The notes beneath the pieces are model-generated. The model did no database searches, had not been told where the DNA came from, and was given only the letters and a program-made list of their open reading frames with translations. 37,674 nt of DNA from Planctomyces sp. SH-PL62 (GTDB taxonomy: Bacteria; Planctomycetota; Planctomycetia; Planctomycetales; Planctomycetaceae): assembly GCA_945893045.1 (NCBI GenBank), contig CAMDEA010000075.1, forward strand, positions 1 through 37,674, written 5' to 3'. This document shows positions 24,161 to 32,929 of the stretch, one piece after another; position 1 is the stretch's first letter; every line of letters begins with the position of its first letter. The translations under genes and the position numbers were made by a program.

Positions 24161-27100
24161 CTATGTCGTGCGCACGGTCACGGAGGTCCAATTCTCGATG
24201 GAAGCCGTCCGCGAACCCGAACCCAGGACTCTGAGCGTGTGAAGATTTCCGTCCAAGTTGAATCGCGATTGACTGCCATTTCGAGAGGTGACAGTCACGA
24301 CATAGCTCGTTCCGAATGGCACTCGTTCATGGGGCGGATCAATCTCAACTTTGACGACGTTGTTGTCCAAGATCAGGGTGTACGTGCCAGAGATGTCGAC
24401 TCGAATCGGGTTCCCGGAAACCGTGACCGGTGGGCTGAGCACTCGGCCCAACAATGAGATGGACACGGCGCTTTCGTCGGAATCATTGGAGCGGAACGTC
24501 AGACTTCCGCGCTGGGTTCCCAAAGTGTTCCCCAGCGTCACGGAAATGGTCCTGCTCTCACCGGGCTGAAGACGCAGTTCGCGGGGCGAGGACGTCGAGA
24601 AGTTGCCGGTGACTTGCACGTTGGAGAGAACCAACACATCGTCGCCAGTGTTCCGAATCTGAACCTCACGTCGTGCCGGAACCAGGTTCGTGAAAGTTGC
24701 GCCGAAATTCAGGTTTCCCGTTTCACCAACCGCCAGCTCTCGCCCCGAGACGATGACGGCGATTTCCGGAGCTCTCGGCGGCTCGATCACCCGCCCCTCG
24801 ACAGGAATGTTGAACGGGTTTTCGTCGGAATCATTGTTGGTGAGAACGATCTCTCCACGGAACGTTCCGGATTGATTGGTCCGCATCGCCACGACCATTG
24901 TCGTTTGGCGTCCCGCGCCGACAGTTCGTTGTGGCGCTTGCACGATGGCGAAGCCGCTCGGAACGGTCGGAGTCCCCAGTTGCAAAGTCTGCCGGCCATC
25001 ATTGCGGATGATGAAGGTCACTTGACTCTGCGCGGTCCCTTGCTGCTGCTGGCCAAAGCTGATGGCGGAGGATTGGCCATCTTGGATTGACGATCCATTG
25101 ACCAGGACCGTGATTTCCGGCCCAGCGGCCGCTTGGACGGTGCCCGTCAGGCGGAAGTTAAACGGGCCTTCGTCGGAGTCATTGTTGGAGAACGAGAATT
25201 CTCCGGCGAACGTGCCAGCTTGATTCGTCCGCAGGCTGATTGTGAATTGCAACGTCCCGCCGGGAGCGAGGCTCGTGGGCGATGCCCCTGAAACCACGAA
25301 TCCAGCCGGGACAATCACACGGTCGAACAACCGGAGAGGTGCCGTGCCGACGTTATTCACGGTCAATGTCCTTGCTGGAAAAGTCGCACCGACATTCACC
25401 GTGCCGAACGAGACGACCTCCGACTGCCCGTCTCTCAGGCCGACCACTTCGATTTCTGGATTCAACGGCACATCGTCGTTTTGGATCGTGCCCCAAATCG
25501 ACGTGCGAGCCAGAGTCGCACCGCTCGAATTGGTCAGGTCCAGAATCACAAACTCGTTCGCTTCGATCTCCCGGTCTCCCAGAACCTCGACGGTCACGGT
25601 CTTCGTGGTTTCGCCCGGAGCAAATACGATCGTCCCGCGTTGAGAGACGTAATCAACATCTGGGGTCGCCACGTGTGGGCGAGTGCCATAGTCCACCGAC
25701 ACGGCCTGTTCGACGGGGCCGGACAACGTGAAGGTGAAAACCATTGGTTGCCGGCCAGAGTTCCCTTCGCGGACTCCGACGTCGGCCGCGGACAGAATCG
25801 GAACATCATCGTTTTGAATCGTCCCGAAGATCGCCGTGCGCGGAAGCGTGACACCGTTCGCGTTGGTCAGGTCCAGGATCACGAACTCATTGAGTTCCGC
25901 GTTCGTGTCTCCCTGGATGCCAATGGTCACGGTCTTCGTGGTTTCGCCTGGATTGAAGACGATCGTGCCACGTTGAGACACGTAATCGACCTCCGGAGTC
26001 GCGCGGAGCGGACGAGTGGCATAGTCCACCGTCACGGCCTGCTCGTTGGCAGCGGACAACGTGAAGGTGAAAACCATCTGCCGAACGGCAGTGTTTCCTT
26101 CCGGGACTCCGACGTCCGCAGCCGTGAGAACGGGAATGTCATCGCTTTGGATCGTGCCCTGGATGGAATTGCGGGTCAGCAGGGCACCGTTCGCATTCGT
26201 CAGGTCCAGGATCACGAACTCATCGAGTTCGTAGTTCGTGTCTCCCTTGATCGCAACGCTGACCGTCTTTGTCATTTCGCCGGGATGAAAGACAATCGTC
26301 CCGCGTTGAGACACATAATCGACCTCGGGAGTCGCGCGGTTTGGCCGCGTCGAATAGTCCACCGACACGTTCCTGTCGGTAGGCTCTGACAACGTGATTG
26401 TGTAAATCAACTGCTGAACGCCGGAGTTCCCTTCGACGACGCTCACGTCAGCAGCACGCAGCATGGGCGTTGATGCGACGAACTGAGCAGGCCGCTGGTC
26501 AGCGCCGCCCCACTGAACGCCTTGGGGCGTTCCCGTGCTGGAACGCAAGATCGACCACACGCCATCGGTGACTCGGTAGGCCGCGAGATCCGTCCTGTGG
26601 TCGCCGTCGATGTCCACGCCGCCCACGGGAATCTGATCCGCGCCGCCCCATTGAATTCCACCACCGCCGACTCCCGATGATGTGCGAATCGACCACACCC
26701 CATCCGTGACACGATAGGCGGCAAGATCCGTCCTGCCGTCGCCATCGAAGTCCACACCACCCACCGGGACCATATCTGAACCACCCCATTGAACCCCTTG
26801 GCCAGTTCCAGTGCTGGACCGCAAGATCGACCACACGCCATCGGTGACTCGATAAGCCGCGAGGTCGGTTTTGCCATCGCCGTCGAAGTCGCAACCTCCG
26901 ACCGGAACCATGTCGGAACCGCCCCACTGAACGGCTTGGGGCGTACCCGTGCTGGAACGCAAGATCGACCACACGCCATCGGTGACTCGATAGGCCGCGA
27001 GGTCGGTACGACCATCGCCGTCGAAATCACAGCCGCCCACCGAAACCATGTCCGAGCCGCCCCACTGAACCCCTTGGCCAGTTCCGGTGCTCGACCGCAA

Positions 27101-27337
27101 GATCGACCACACGCCATCGGTGACTCGGTAGGTCGCCAGATCGGTTCTGTGATCTCCGTCAAAGTCATTGAGCAACGGAGTCGCGCTGCAAACCGTCCGT
27201 GCTTCCAACAACTCAATATCCGCCGCACAAGAGACGAGCTGACGACGGCGACGAGATGGACGGCCGATGGCCCGACGGCTAGGGATTCGACTCGAAAACA
27301 AACGCATCACGAATTGCTTCCAGCACGATGACTTCAT
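24161..27337 (-). CDS. giant exoprotein: FG-GAP-like repeats, Calx-beta and ASH-like domains
   Basis: The 1058-aa protein starts with an arginine-rich segment and IELLEARTVCSA (41-52), another LExR-type planctomycete N-terminus. Residues ~57-286 are five 46-aa repeats (FDGDGRTDLAAYRVTDGVW), like FG-GAP/VCBS units. Three Calx-beta domains follow (~296-630), each with YVSQRGTIVF.PGE and TIQ(N/S)DD. Then come three choice-of-anchor D/ASH-like domains (~640-1000), each with (T/S)NNDSDE.(P/A)F-type signatures, and a short C-terminal beta domain. There is no enzyme signature, so it is likely structural or adhesive. The ATG at 27337 has AAGGAAG upstream; a TTG at 27358 would add only 7 residues. Confidence 0.88.
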   Translation of the reverse strand: MKSSCWKQFVMRLFSSRIPSRRAIGRPSRRRRQLVSCAADIELLEARTVCSATPLLNDFDGDHRTDLATYRVTDGVWSILRSSTGTGQGVQWGGSDMVSVGGCDFDGDGRTDLAAYRVTDGVWSILRSSTGTPQAVQWGGSDMVPVGGCDFDGDGKTDLAAYRVTDGVWSILRSSTGTGQGVQWGGSDMVPVGGVDFDGDGRTDLAAYRVTDGVWSIRTSSGVGGGGIQWGGADQIPVGGVDIDGDHRTDLAAYRVTDGVWSILRSSTGTPQGVQWGGADQRPAQFVASTPMLRAADVSVVEGNSGVQQLIYTITLSEPTDRNVSVDYSTRPNRATPEVDYVSQRGTIVFHPGEMTKTVSVAIKGDTNYELDEFVILDLTNANGALLTRNSIQGTIQSDDIPVLTAADVGVPEGNTAVRQMVFTFTLSAANEQAVTVDYATRPLRATPEVDYVSQRGTIVFNPGETTKTVTIGIQGDTNAELNEFVILDLTNANGVTLPRTAIFGTIQNDDVPILSAADVGVREGNSGRQPMVFTFTLSGPVEQAVSVDYGTRPHVATPDVDYVSQRGTIVFAPGETTKTVTVEVLGDREIEANEFVILDLTNSSGATLARTSIWGTIQNDDVPLNPEIEVVGLRDGQSEVVSFGTVNVGATFPARTLTVNNVGTAPLRLFDRVIVPAGFVVSGASPTSLAPGGTLQFTISLRTNQAGTFAGEFSFSNNDSDEGPFNFRLTGTVQAAAGPEITVLVNGSSIQDGQSSAISFGQQQQGTAQSQVTFIIRNDGRQTLQLGTPTVPSGFAIVQAPQRTVGAGRQTTMVVAMRTNQSGTFRGEIVLTNNDSDENPFNIPVEGRVIEPPRAPEIAVIVSGRELAVGETGNLNFGATFTNLVPARREVQIRNTGDDVLVLSNVQVTGNFSTSSPRELRLQPGESRTISVTLGNTLGTQRGSLTFRSNDSDESAVSISLLGRVLSPPVTVSGNPIRVDISGTYTLILDNNVVKVEIDPPHERVPFGTSYVVTVTSRNGSQSRFNLDGNLHTLRVLGSGSRTASIENWTSVTVRTT
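26480..27170. repeat. five tandem 138-bp coding repeats
   Basis: The segment encoding VTDGVWSI recurs at an exact 138-bp spacing (landmark GATCGACC near 26549, 26687, 26825, 26963 and 27101). The third unit from the 3' end of the gene region, or adjacent ones, are nearly identical at the DNA level, while the unit near 26687 is the most diverged. This points to recent in-frame duplication inside the exoprotein gene. Confidence 0.85.
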
Positions 27338-27690
27338 GGCGGCTTCCTTCTCCAGCAAGAGAAAACTGATGTGCGGCTGATGGACTCTGCTGGTGAAGGC
27401 CCTTTGTGTTGCTCGATGGCCACGAAATCGGAAAGAGTTTTCGAGAATTGTTGGAATCCCGCGGAGTGCAGCCTCCGACCAAGTCGCTGGCGGCCATCGC
27501 CGTGCGGGTTGAGTCGTTCAAAGTTCGTTCTTCGCCGGATAGCCTGTCGTGAGTAACCGGTCAGAAGCGTTTGCACTTTTCGACGTAGCCACGTTTCGCC
27601 AGAACGTGGGCCGCATGCGGTCAAACCCACGCTCTGGCGAGACGTGGCTACACATCAATCCCAAGAACTCCAATTTCAGGGTGACTGACA
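27338..27690. other. 353-bp divergent intergenic region
   Basis: It separates the minus-strand exoprotein gene from the plus-strand ECF sigma gene and should hold both promoters. The only structure I can support is the inverted repeat at 27585-27651, close to the sigma gene. No short gene is convincing. Confidence 0.6.
27585..27651. repeat. GTAG-headed inverted pair of hairpins (REP/BIME-like)
   Basis: Arms at 27585-27610 and 27626-27651 are 26-bp inverted copies with two mismatches. Read outward-in, each begins GTAG and then folds on its own (CCACGT...ACGTGG). GTAG followed by a hairpin, in head-out pairs, is the layout of REP elements in BIMEs. The pair ends 39 bp before the sigma gene start, so it would lie in that gene's leader or promoter. 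Confidence 0.75.
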
Positions 27691-28314
27691 ATGAGTGAAC
27701 CCCTCGAAGCCGCGGGTCTGTTGGCACAGGTCAAGGCGGGCGACCAGCAGGCGGCGACCGACTTGTTTCATCAGTTTGCCAATCGCCTGGTGGGCCTGGC
27801 ACGCCGTGAACTGGATCTCGACCTGCGGCGGAAGGTTGATCCCGAAGATGTCGTGCAGTCGGTCTTCGGCAGCTTCTTCCGACGCCACGGCGCGGGTGAG
27901 ATCGACGTCCAAAGCTGGGAGAGTTTGTGGTCCCTGCTGGCCGTGATCACGGTCCACAAGTGCGGGCACAAGATTCGGTACTACCGCGCGGGAAAGCGAG
28001 ATGCGGGACGGGAACGCTCGGCGGTCAGATACACCGACGACTCGCGCACCGACTGGGAAACCGTCGCCAAAGATCCCACCCCGTCGCACGCCGCCATGCT
28101 CAAGGAGGAACTGCAAAAGTTGATGGCGTCTCTGGAAGCGATCGAGCGGCAAATGCTGACGCTGCACCTGCGTAGCGACACCGTCGAAGAGATCAGCAAA
28201 CAAGTCGGCCGCAGCGAACGAACCGTCCGCCGTGTGCTGAAACGCATCCGCTCCCAGTTGGAAGCCCGTTGCGAATTGGCCGCATCACCTCAAGCGACAT
28301 CCGAAAGTTCTTGA
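27691..28314 (+). CDS. ECF RNA polymerase sigma factor
   Basis: This 207-aa sigma-70-family protein has region 2 (~20-105: DLFHQFANRLVGLARREL, DPEDVVQSVFGSFFRR, VHKCGHKIRYYRA) and region 4 (~140-192: LEAIERQMLTLHLRSDTVEE, helix-turn-helix ISKQVGRSERTVRRVLKRI). It is of the planctomycete type that is found next to Ser/Thr kinases. The region between the two domains (VRYTDDSRTDWETVAKD) is long and polar. The stop codon (28312-28314) directly abuts the stop of the convergent kinase gene. Unlike the pair at 5528-9535, the two genes face each other and are not co-transcribed. Confidence 0.92.
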   Translation: MSEPLEAAGLLAQVKAGDQQAATDLFHQFANRLVGLARRELDLDLRRKVDPEDVVQSVFGSFFRRHGAGEIDVQSWESLWSLLAVITVHKCGHKIRYYRAGKRDAGRERSAVRYTDDSRTDWETVAKDPTPSHAAMLKEELQKLMASLEAIERQMLTLHLRSDTVEEISKQVGRSERTVRRVLKRIRSQLEARCELAASPQATSESS

Positions 28315-31300
28315 CTAGCGCACCCCGTTCGTGCGCCACACGGGGCGGATTGATTGAACATCGTTGGCGAGAATGAACTCCTCACCGGTCTCAATGTGGA
28401 CGAGGACGAGGCTGCCGTTCGACTGGCTCGCGCGCACAAACGCGAGATAGCGTCCGTCGGGTGAAAACGCCGACTTCATGTTGGAGTCGCCGTTCCGCGT
28501 CAACTGCCGCGTCTCGGTCCCATCCATCGACGTCAGGCCGATCTGCATGGTTCCGTCTTCGCCCTTCATGGAAAACGCGATCTGTTTGCCATCGGGCGAA
28601 GGGCACGGATAGAGGAACACCGACGGATGCTCCGGCACCTTGATCCGCCGAGTTTCCGTCCCCTCACGAATCACAATGAACCAACCGTCTTTCGTGCTTG
28701 CACTGGTATAGATCAGCTTCTGGCCATCGGCCGTCCAAATTGGGTCATAGCCGAAGCCCAAATTGGTTTCCTCGGTTCCATCGATCTGGCTGACGATCAG
28801 GTCCACCGCAGTGTCCGGAGGGGATTGTCGGCACCACGCAATCCGATTTTCAGTCGGGTGAAAGGCCAAATCATGCACCGCGTGTGGGAAGAAACGCCGC
28901 AGTTCCCGAGGACGATCCGTCGTGTAGGGAACCAGTTCAAACAGTCGGTTCTTACAAACAACGAACACTGACTGAGTATTCGGCTTAGCGATCAGCATTG
29001 GAATGCCCAGCCAGATGGTCGAGAACGTTGGTTTCGTCGCGTCGTCGAACCGCAGAGCCGCGATGGATTGGTTCGAGCGGACGTAAAGGAGTTCCTGCGA
29101 TCCCAGCGACCGTAAGGCCGAGAAATCCGCTGCGATTCCTGTCGGCGAAGCAGCGGTTGACGGCCCGTGCGACATCAGTGGAGTCGCCAATTCTAAAGCT
29201 TTGTTCCGAACCGCATCCGAGATCGTCAGGTCATCTAGCAGCGCGGCTTGAAACTCTTCATAGGTCGCCATGGTCTCACGATGACGAGCCAAGACCATCT
29301 TCGGTTCAAGCGCCATTTGCTCCAATTCGCGTTCCAATGCGTTTGACACCGGCCGTGCGTCCCAGAGTTTGATCGTTCCATCGAAGCCTGCCGATGCCTG
29401 CTGTTTCCCATCCACGCTAAACGCCACATTCGATACTGGGCCAGTGTGCCCTTTCAAAGTGAGCGTCTCCTGACCGCTCGTGGCGTCCCACAACTTCACC
29501 GTCCCATCCCAGCTTGCTGACGCGAGCCGTTTCTCGTCTGCGTTAAACGCCACGCTCCAGACATAGCCGGTGTGTCCCTTCAACGTGAGTGTTTCTTGAC
29601 CGGTCGTGGCGTTCCACACCTTCACCGACTGATCCCCGCTGGCCGACGCCAGTCGCTTTCCGTCCGCGCTAAATGTCACACTCGTGACCAGACTGGTGTG
29701 TCCCTTCAACATGAGCGTCTCTTGACCGGTCGTGGCGTTCCACACCTTCACCGACTGATCCTCGCTGGCCGACGCCAGCCGTTTCCCGTCCGGGCTAAAC
29801 GCCACACTCATGACCGGACCGGTGTGCCCCTTCAACGTGAGCATCTCTTGACCACTCGTGGTATCCCACACCTTCACCGTACCGTCGCTGCTTACCGACG
29901 CGAGCCGTTTCCCGTCCGGGCCAAACGCCACGCTCCGGACTACGTCGGTGTGCCCTTTCATCGTGAGCGTCCCCTGATCGCTCGTAGCATTCCACACCTT
30001 CACCGTCTGATCCCAACTCGCCGACGCCAGGCGTTTCCCGTCCGGGCTAAATACCACGCTCGTGACATCGTAGGTGTGTCCTTTCAACGTGAGCATCGCC
30101 TGACCGGTCGTAGCATCCCACACCTTCACCGTTTGATCGCCGCTTGCCGACACTAGGCGTCTACCGTCTGGGCTAAACGCCACGCTCCAGACATAGCCGG
30201 TATGCCCCTTTAGCGTGAGCGTCTTCTGACCGCTCGCGGCGTCCCACACCATGACCGTTTGATCGTCGCTGGCCGACGCCAAACATTTCCCGTCCGCGCT
30301 AAACGCCAGGGATGTGACCCCGCCATTGTGCCCTCTCAATGTGAGCATCTCGCGACCGCTCGTGGCATCCCACACCTTCACCGTACCGTCGCTACTTGCC
30401 GACGCGAGCCGTTTCCCGTCCGGGCCAAACGCCACGTTCCGGACTGCGTTGGTGTGCCCTTTCAACCGGAGCGTCTCCTGACCACTCGTGGCATCCCACA
30501 CTTTCACCGTTTGATCGTCGCTTGCCGACGCGAGCCGTTTCCCGTCCGGATCAAACGCCACGCTCCGGACTACGTCGGTGTGCCCTTTCAACCGGAGCGT
30601 CTCCTGACCACTCATGGCATCCCACACCTTCACCGTTTGATCATCGCTTGCCGACGCGAGTCGTTTCCCGTCCGGGCTGAACGTCACGTTCGTGACCCGG
30701 TTAGTGTGCCCTTTCAATGTCAGCGTCTCCCGGCCGTTCGAGGCATCCCACACCTTGACCGTCTGGTCTTCACTCGCCGAGGCCAGACGCTTTCCGTCCG
30801 GGCTGAACACGATGCTCGATACTGGGGCCGTGTGTCCTTTCAGCGTGAGCAATTCACTGTGACACAAGCGATCCCAGTAAAACCACTCGAAGCCGCGAAG
30901 GTCGTTGGGGCCACCTTCGTCGTCCGCAACCGGACGGTGTAGTTCCAACATGCGAACGGTTTGTCCGACTCGCGTGTCTTCCCATGCGGATTGAGCCAGG
31001 TTCATGTGTGCCGTATAGAGATGGAGTTGTGCCAGTTTTGTCTGCCGTTGCGCCGTGTCGGCGAACTGCGATTCACGCACATAGGCCACGGTCGTGATCA
31101 GCGCGGTCAGCGCAAGTAACAACACCGCTATCGTTGCAAGGCTGGCGATCGCCGGATTCCGTCGGCACCAACGCCATACGCGTTCAACGCGACTGACCGG
31201 CCGGGCGAGGATCGGTTGGCCGTCGAGATACCATTGGACGTCCGCGGCCAACTCACCCGCAGTGGCGTATCGGCGCTGGGGTTCCTTGGCCAGGCATTTC

Positions 31301-32589
31301 AGGCAAATAGTGTCGAGGTCTCGCGGAATGAGATCGTTGAGTTTGCGCGGGCTGGGTGGCTCGTCGTGGATCACTTGATGGAGCAGCATCCGCACGTCAC
31401 CGCGAAACGGCAGTTCGGCGGTCAGCAGTTGGAAGAAGATCACGCCCAGCGAATAAACGTCGCTGCGTGCGTCCGCGTGATGCGAATGCCCGCGCGCCTG
31501 TTCGGGACTCATGTAGGCTGGCGTTCCGAGAACCTGGCCGTCCATCGTCATCGTGATTTCACCCACGTCACGCTTGGCACAACCGAAGTCCATGATCCGC
31601 GGCGCACCGTCCGGCGCGAGCATGATGTTGGACGGTTTCAGATCCCGGTGGACCACGCCGAAATCGTGAGCGTGTTGCATGGCCAGAGACACGTCGCGAA
31701 TCAGCGTGGCGGCGTCTTTGACACTGAACCGCTTGTCGGTCAGGAACTCCGACAGCGTGACTCCTTCCGCGAACTCGCTGACCAAATACGGAAACGTCTC
31801 GCTCCGCCCGACCGAGTAAATCGCCACAATCCCCGGATGCCGCAACTGCGCGACGTGACGCGCCTCGCGCGCAAAGCGATTTTCGTCTTCGTCCGTCTCC
31901 AACACGCCGCTACGCGGCACTTTGAGGGCGACGATCCGCTGCAATTGGAGATCGCGTGCTTTGTAGACCGTGCCAAACGAGCCGCGCCCGACGGCCTCCA
32001 GCAACTCGAACTGCGCGATCTGCGGCATCCGTTCCGTGTTCCACGGCTGCGATCCGAAAGTATCCAGATGCAAAGCACTGCGGCACGTCGGACAGATGAC
32101 GTTTTCCGCTTGGGACTCGGCCACGGTTTCGATGGGATTCTGACAATGCGGACAATTCAGTCGCGCCAAAAATCGAGCCGGATTGCCCAGCGTGGAAGCC
32201 GTCGTCGTGACGAGCTTGCGAAGTTCGGCACCGAAGCGAGGAAATCGTCGCTCGTAATCATCCATCGAAAGAGTGGGTTCCGTCTTTTGGCGCAGATGGA
32301 ATTCATCGGAGATGAGTTGCTGACAAAACGCTTCGTCGTCAATCAGTTCCGGGAAACGCTGCAAGTAAGTTTCCACACGCTCGGGTTCGCCGCGCTTCAA
32401 CCGATATTCCAGGTCGATAGCGACCAGTTCCCGCAGCACTTCACCACGGTGCGGGCTGAGGTAGTCCTCCAACCGAGGTGCCTCGTCACTCTGCCAGGCG
32501 ATTTCAAAGCGTGCGATCGCAGCCTCTACGGCCACCGTCTCTTGTACGACAGAATCGCCTCCAGTCGATTGATCCCGCGTCATAGTCAT
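28315..32589 (-). CDS. membrane serine/threonine kinase with zinc ribbon, 12 WD40 repeats and TolB-like tail
   Basis: The 1424-aa protein has an N-terminal helical region (1-140), then a zinc-ribbon-like CPHC (146-149) and CPTC (166-169). The kinase domain (~193-465) has glycine loop GRGSFG (201-206), K223, HRDLKPSN (314-321), DFG (334-336) and SPEQ; all catalytic residues are present. A transmembrane helix (~480-503) leads to 12 WD40 repeats (~583-1083). A short TISDAVRNKALELA tail is shared with the kinase at 5528-8965. After it come about 280 extra residues with TolB/PD40-like motifs (FHPTENRIAW, SPDGKQIAF, FSPDGRYLAF), likely another propeller. It probably senses a ligand or protein through the propellers and signals by phosphorylation. 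The partner may be the convergent ECF sigma factor. Confidence 0.95.
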   Translation of the reverse strand: MTMTRDQSTGGDSVVQETVAVEAAIARFEIAWQSDEAPRLEDYLSPHRGEVLRELVAIDLEYRLKRGEPERVETYLQRFPELIDDEAFCQQLISDEFHLRQKTEPTLSMDDYERRFPRFGAELRKLVTTTASTLGNPARFLARLNCPHCQNPIETVAESQAENVICPTCRSALHLDTFGSQPWNTERMPQIAQFELLEAVGRGSFGTVYKARDLQLQRIVALKVPRSGVLETDEDENRFAREARHVAQLRHPGIVAIYSVGRSETFPYLVSEFAEGVTLSEFLTDKRFSVKDAATLIRDVSLAMQHAHDFGVVHRDLKPSNIMLAPDGAPRIMDFGCAKRDVGEITMTMDGQVLGTPAYMSPEQARGHSHHADARSDVYSLGVIFFQLLTAELPFRGDVRMLLHQVIHDEPPSPRKLNDLIPRDLDTICLKCLAKEPQRRYATAGELAADVQWYLDGQPILARPVSRVERVWRWCRRNPAIASLATIAVLLLALTALITTVAYVRESQFADTAQRQTKLAQLHLYTAHMNLAQSAWEDTRVGQTVRMLELHRPVADDEGGPNDLRGFEWFYWDRLCHSELLTLKGHTAPVSSIVFSPDGKRLASASEDQTVKVWDASNGRETLTLKGHTNRVTNVTFSPDGKRLASASDDQTVKVWDAMSGQETLRLKGHTDVVRSVAFDPDGKRLASASDDQTVKVWDATSGQETLRLKGHTNAVRNVAFGPDGKRLASASSDGTVKVWDATSGREMLTLRGHNGGVTSLAFSADGKCLASASDDQTVMVWDAASGQKTLTLKGHTGYVWSVAFSPDGRRLVSASGDQTVKVWDATTGQAMLTLKGHTYDVTSVVFSPDGKRLASASWDQTVKVWNATSDQGTLTMKGHTDVVRSVAFGPDGKRLASVSSDGTVKVWDTTSGQEMLTLKGHTGPVMSVAFSPDGKRLASASEDQSVKVWNATTGQETLMLKGHTSLVTSVTFSADGKRLASASGDQSVKVWNATTGQETLTLKGHTGYVWSVAFNADEKRLASASWDGTVKLWDATSGQETLTLKGHTGPVSNVAFSVDGKQQASAGFDGTIKLWDARPVSNALERELEQMALEPKMVLARHRETMATYEEFQAALLDDLTISDAVRNKALELATPLMSHGPSTAASPTGIAADFSALRSLGSQELLYVRSNQSIAALRFDDATKPTFSTIWLGIPMLIAKPNTQSVFVVCKNRLFELVPYTTDRPRELRRFFPHAVHDLAFHPTENRIAWCRQSPPDTAVDLIVSQIDGTEETNLGFGYDPIWTADGQKLIYTSASTKDGWFIVIREGTETRRIKVPEHPSVFLYPCPSPDGKQIAFSMKGEDGTMQIGLTSMDGTETRQLTRNGDSNMKSAFSPDGRYLAFVRASQSNGSLVLVHIETGEEFILANDVQSIRPVWRTNGVR

Positions 32590-32929
32590 TCACCCTGAGA
32601 TTTCCGCGACAGAACAGTTTCCTCGTCTGGATGTCTGAGAGCATTAGACTTCAAGCAAGCGACGTTTGGGAGTGAGGCAGCGGCGCACCACGCTCGTGCC
32701 GTCTAACGGCGGAACTCCCAACGATGGAGAAGCGACTCATGACCGTGCATCATCCGACGACGACTCGCGGCAGTGAGCCTATTCCGTGGAATCACCGGCC
32801 GATCAGGGACGCTCACCTCGTCGGAGCGATCAATCTTGATCTCGCACCGATTGCCGTTTGCAGAGACCTTCGCAAAACTGGCGCTGGCTATGACGTGCTC
32901 TGCGAAAGACCGCTCGGAGTTGTTCTCAA
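32590..32929. other. 340-bp divergent intergenic region with repeat copy 2
   Basis: It lies between the kinase (-) and the BatA-like gene (+) and must hold both promoters. The dispersed repeat is at 32831-32865. Just inside it, TTTGCAGAG (32857-32865) can pair with CTCTGCGAA (32898-32906) in a 9-bp stem ending 24 bp before the downstream start codon. Short open frames exist on both strands, but none looks like a real protein. Confidence 0.55.
32831..32865. repeat. dispersed intergenic repeat, copy 2
   Basis: 25 bp (32841-32865) are identical to 20891-20915, with similar flanking sequence to 32831. It lies 65 bp before the BatA-like gene start. The two copies have opposite orientation relative to the genes they precede. 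Confidence 0.7.

Noticed and set aside
29572..30942. Repetitive plus-strand frames with HLHRLI and RRQPFPVRAKRH repeats
   Set aside because: They look like a repeat protein but are the reverse reading of the WD40 array. The same pattern appears opposite the other WD40 gene.
31216..32598. 460-residue plus-strand frame
   Set aside because: It lies opposite the kinase and N-terminal region of the WD40 kinase, whose motifs are clear. The antisense product has none.
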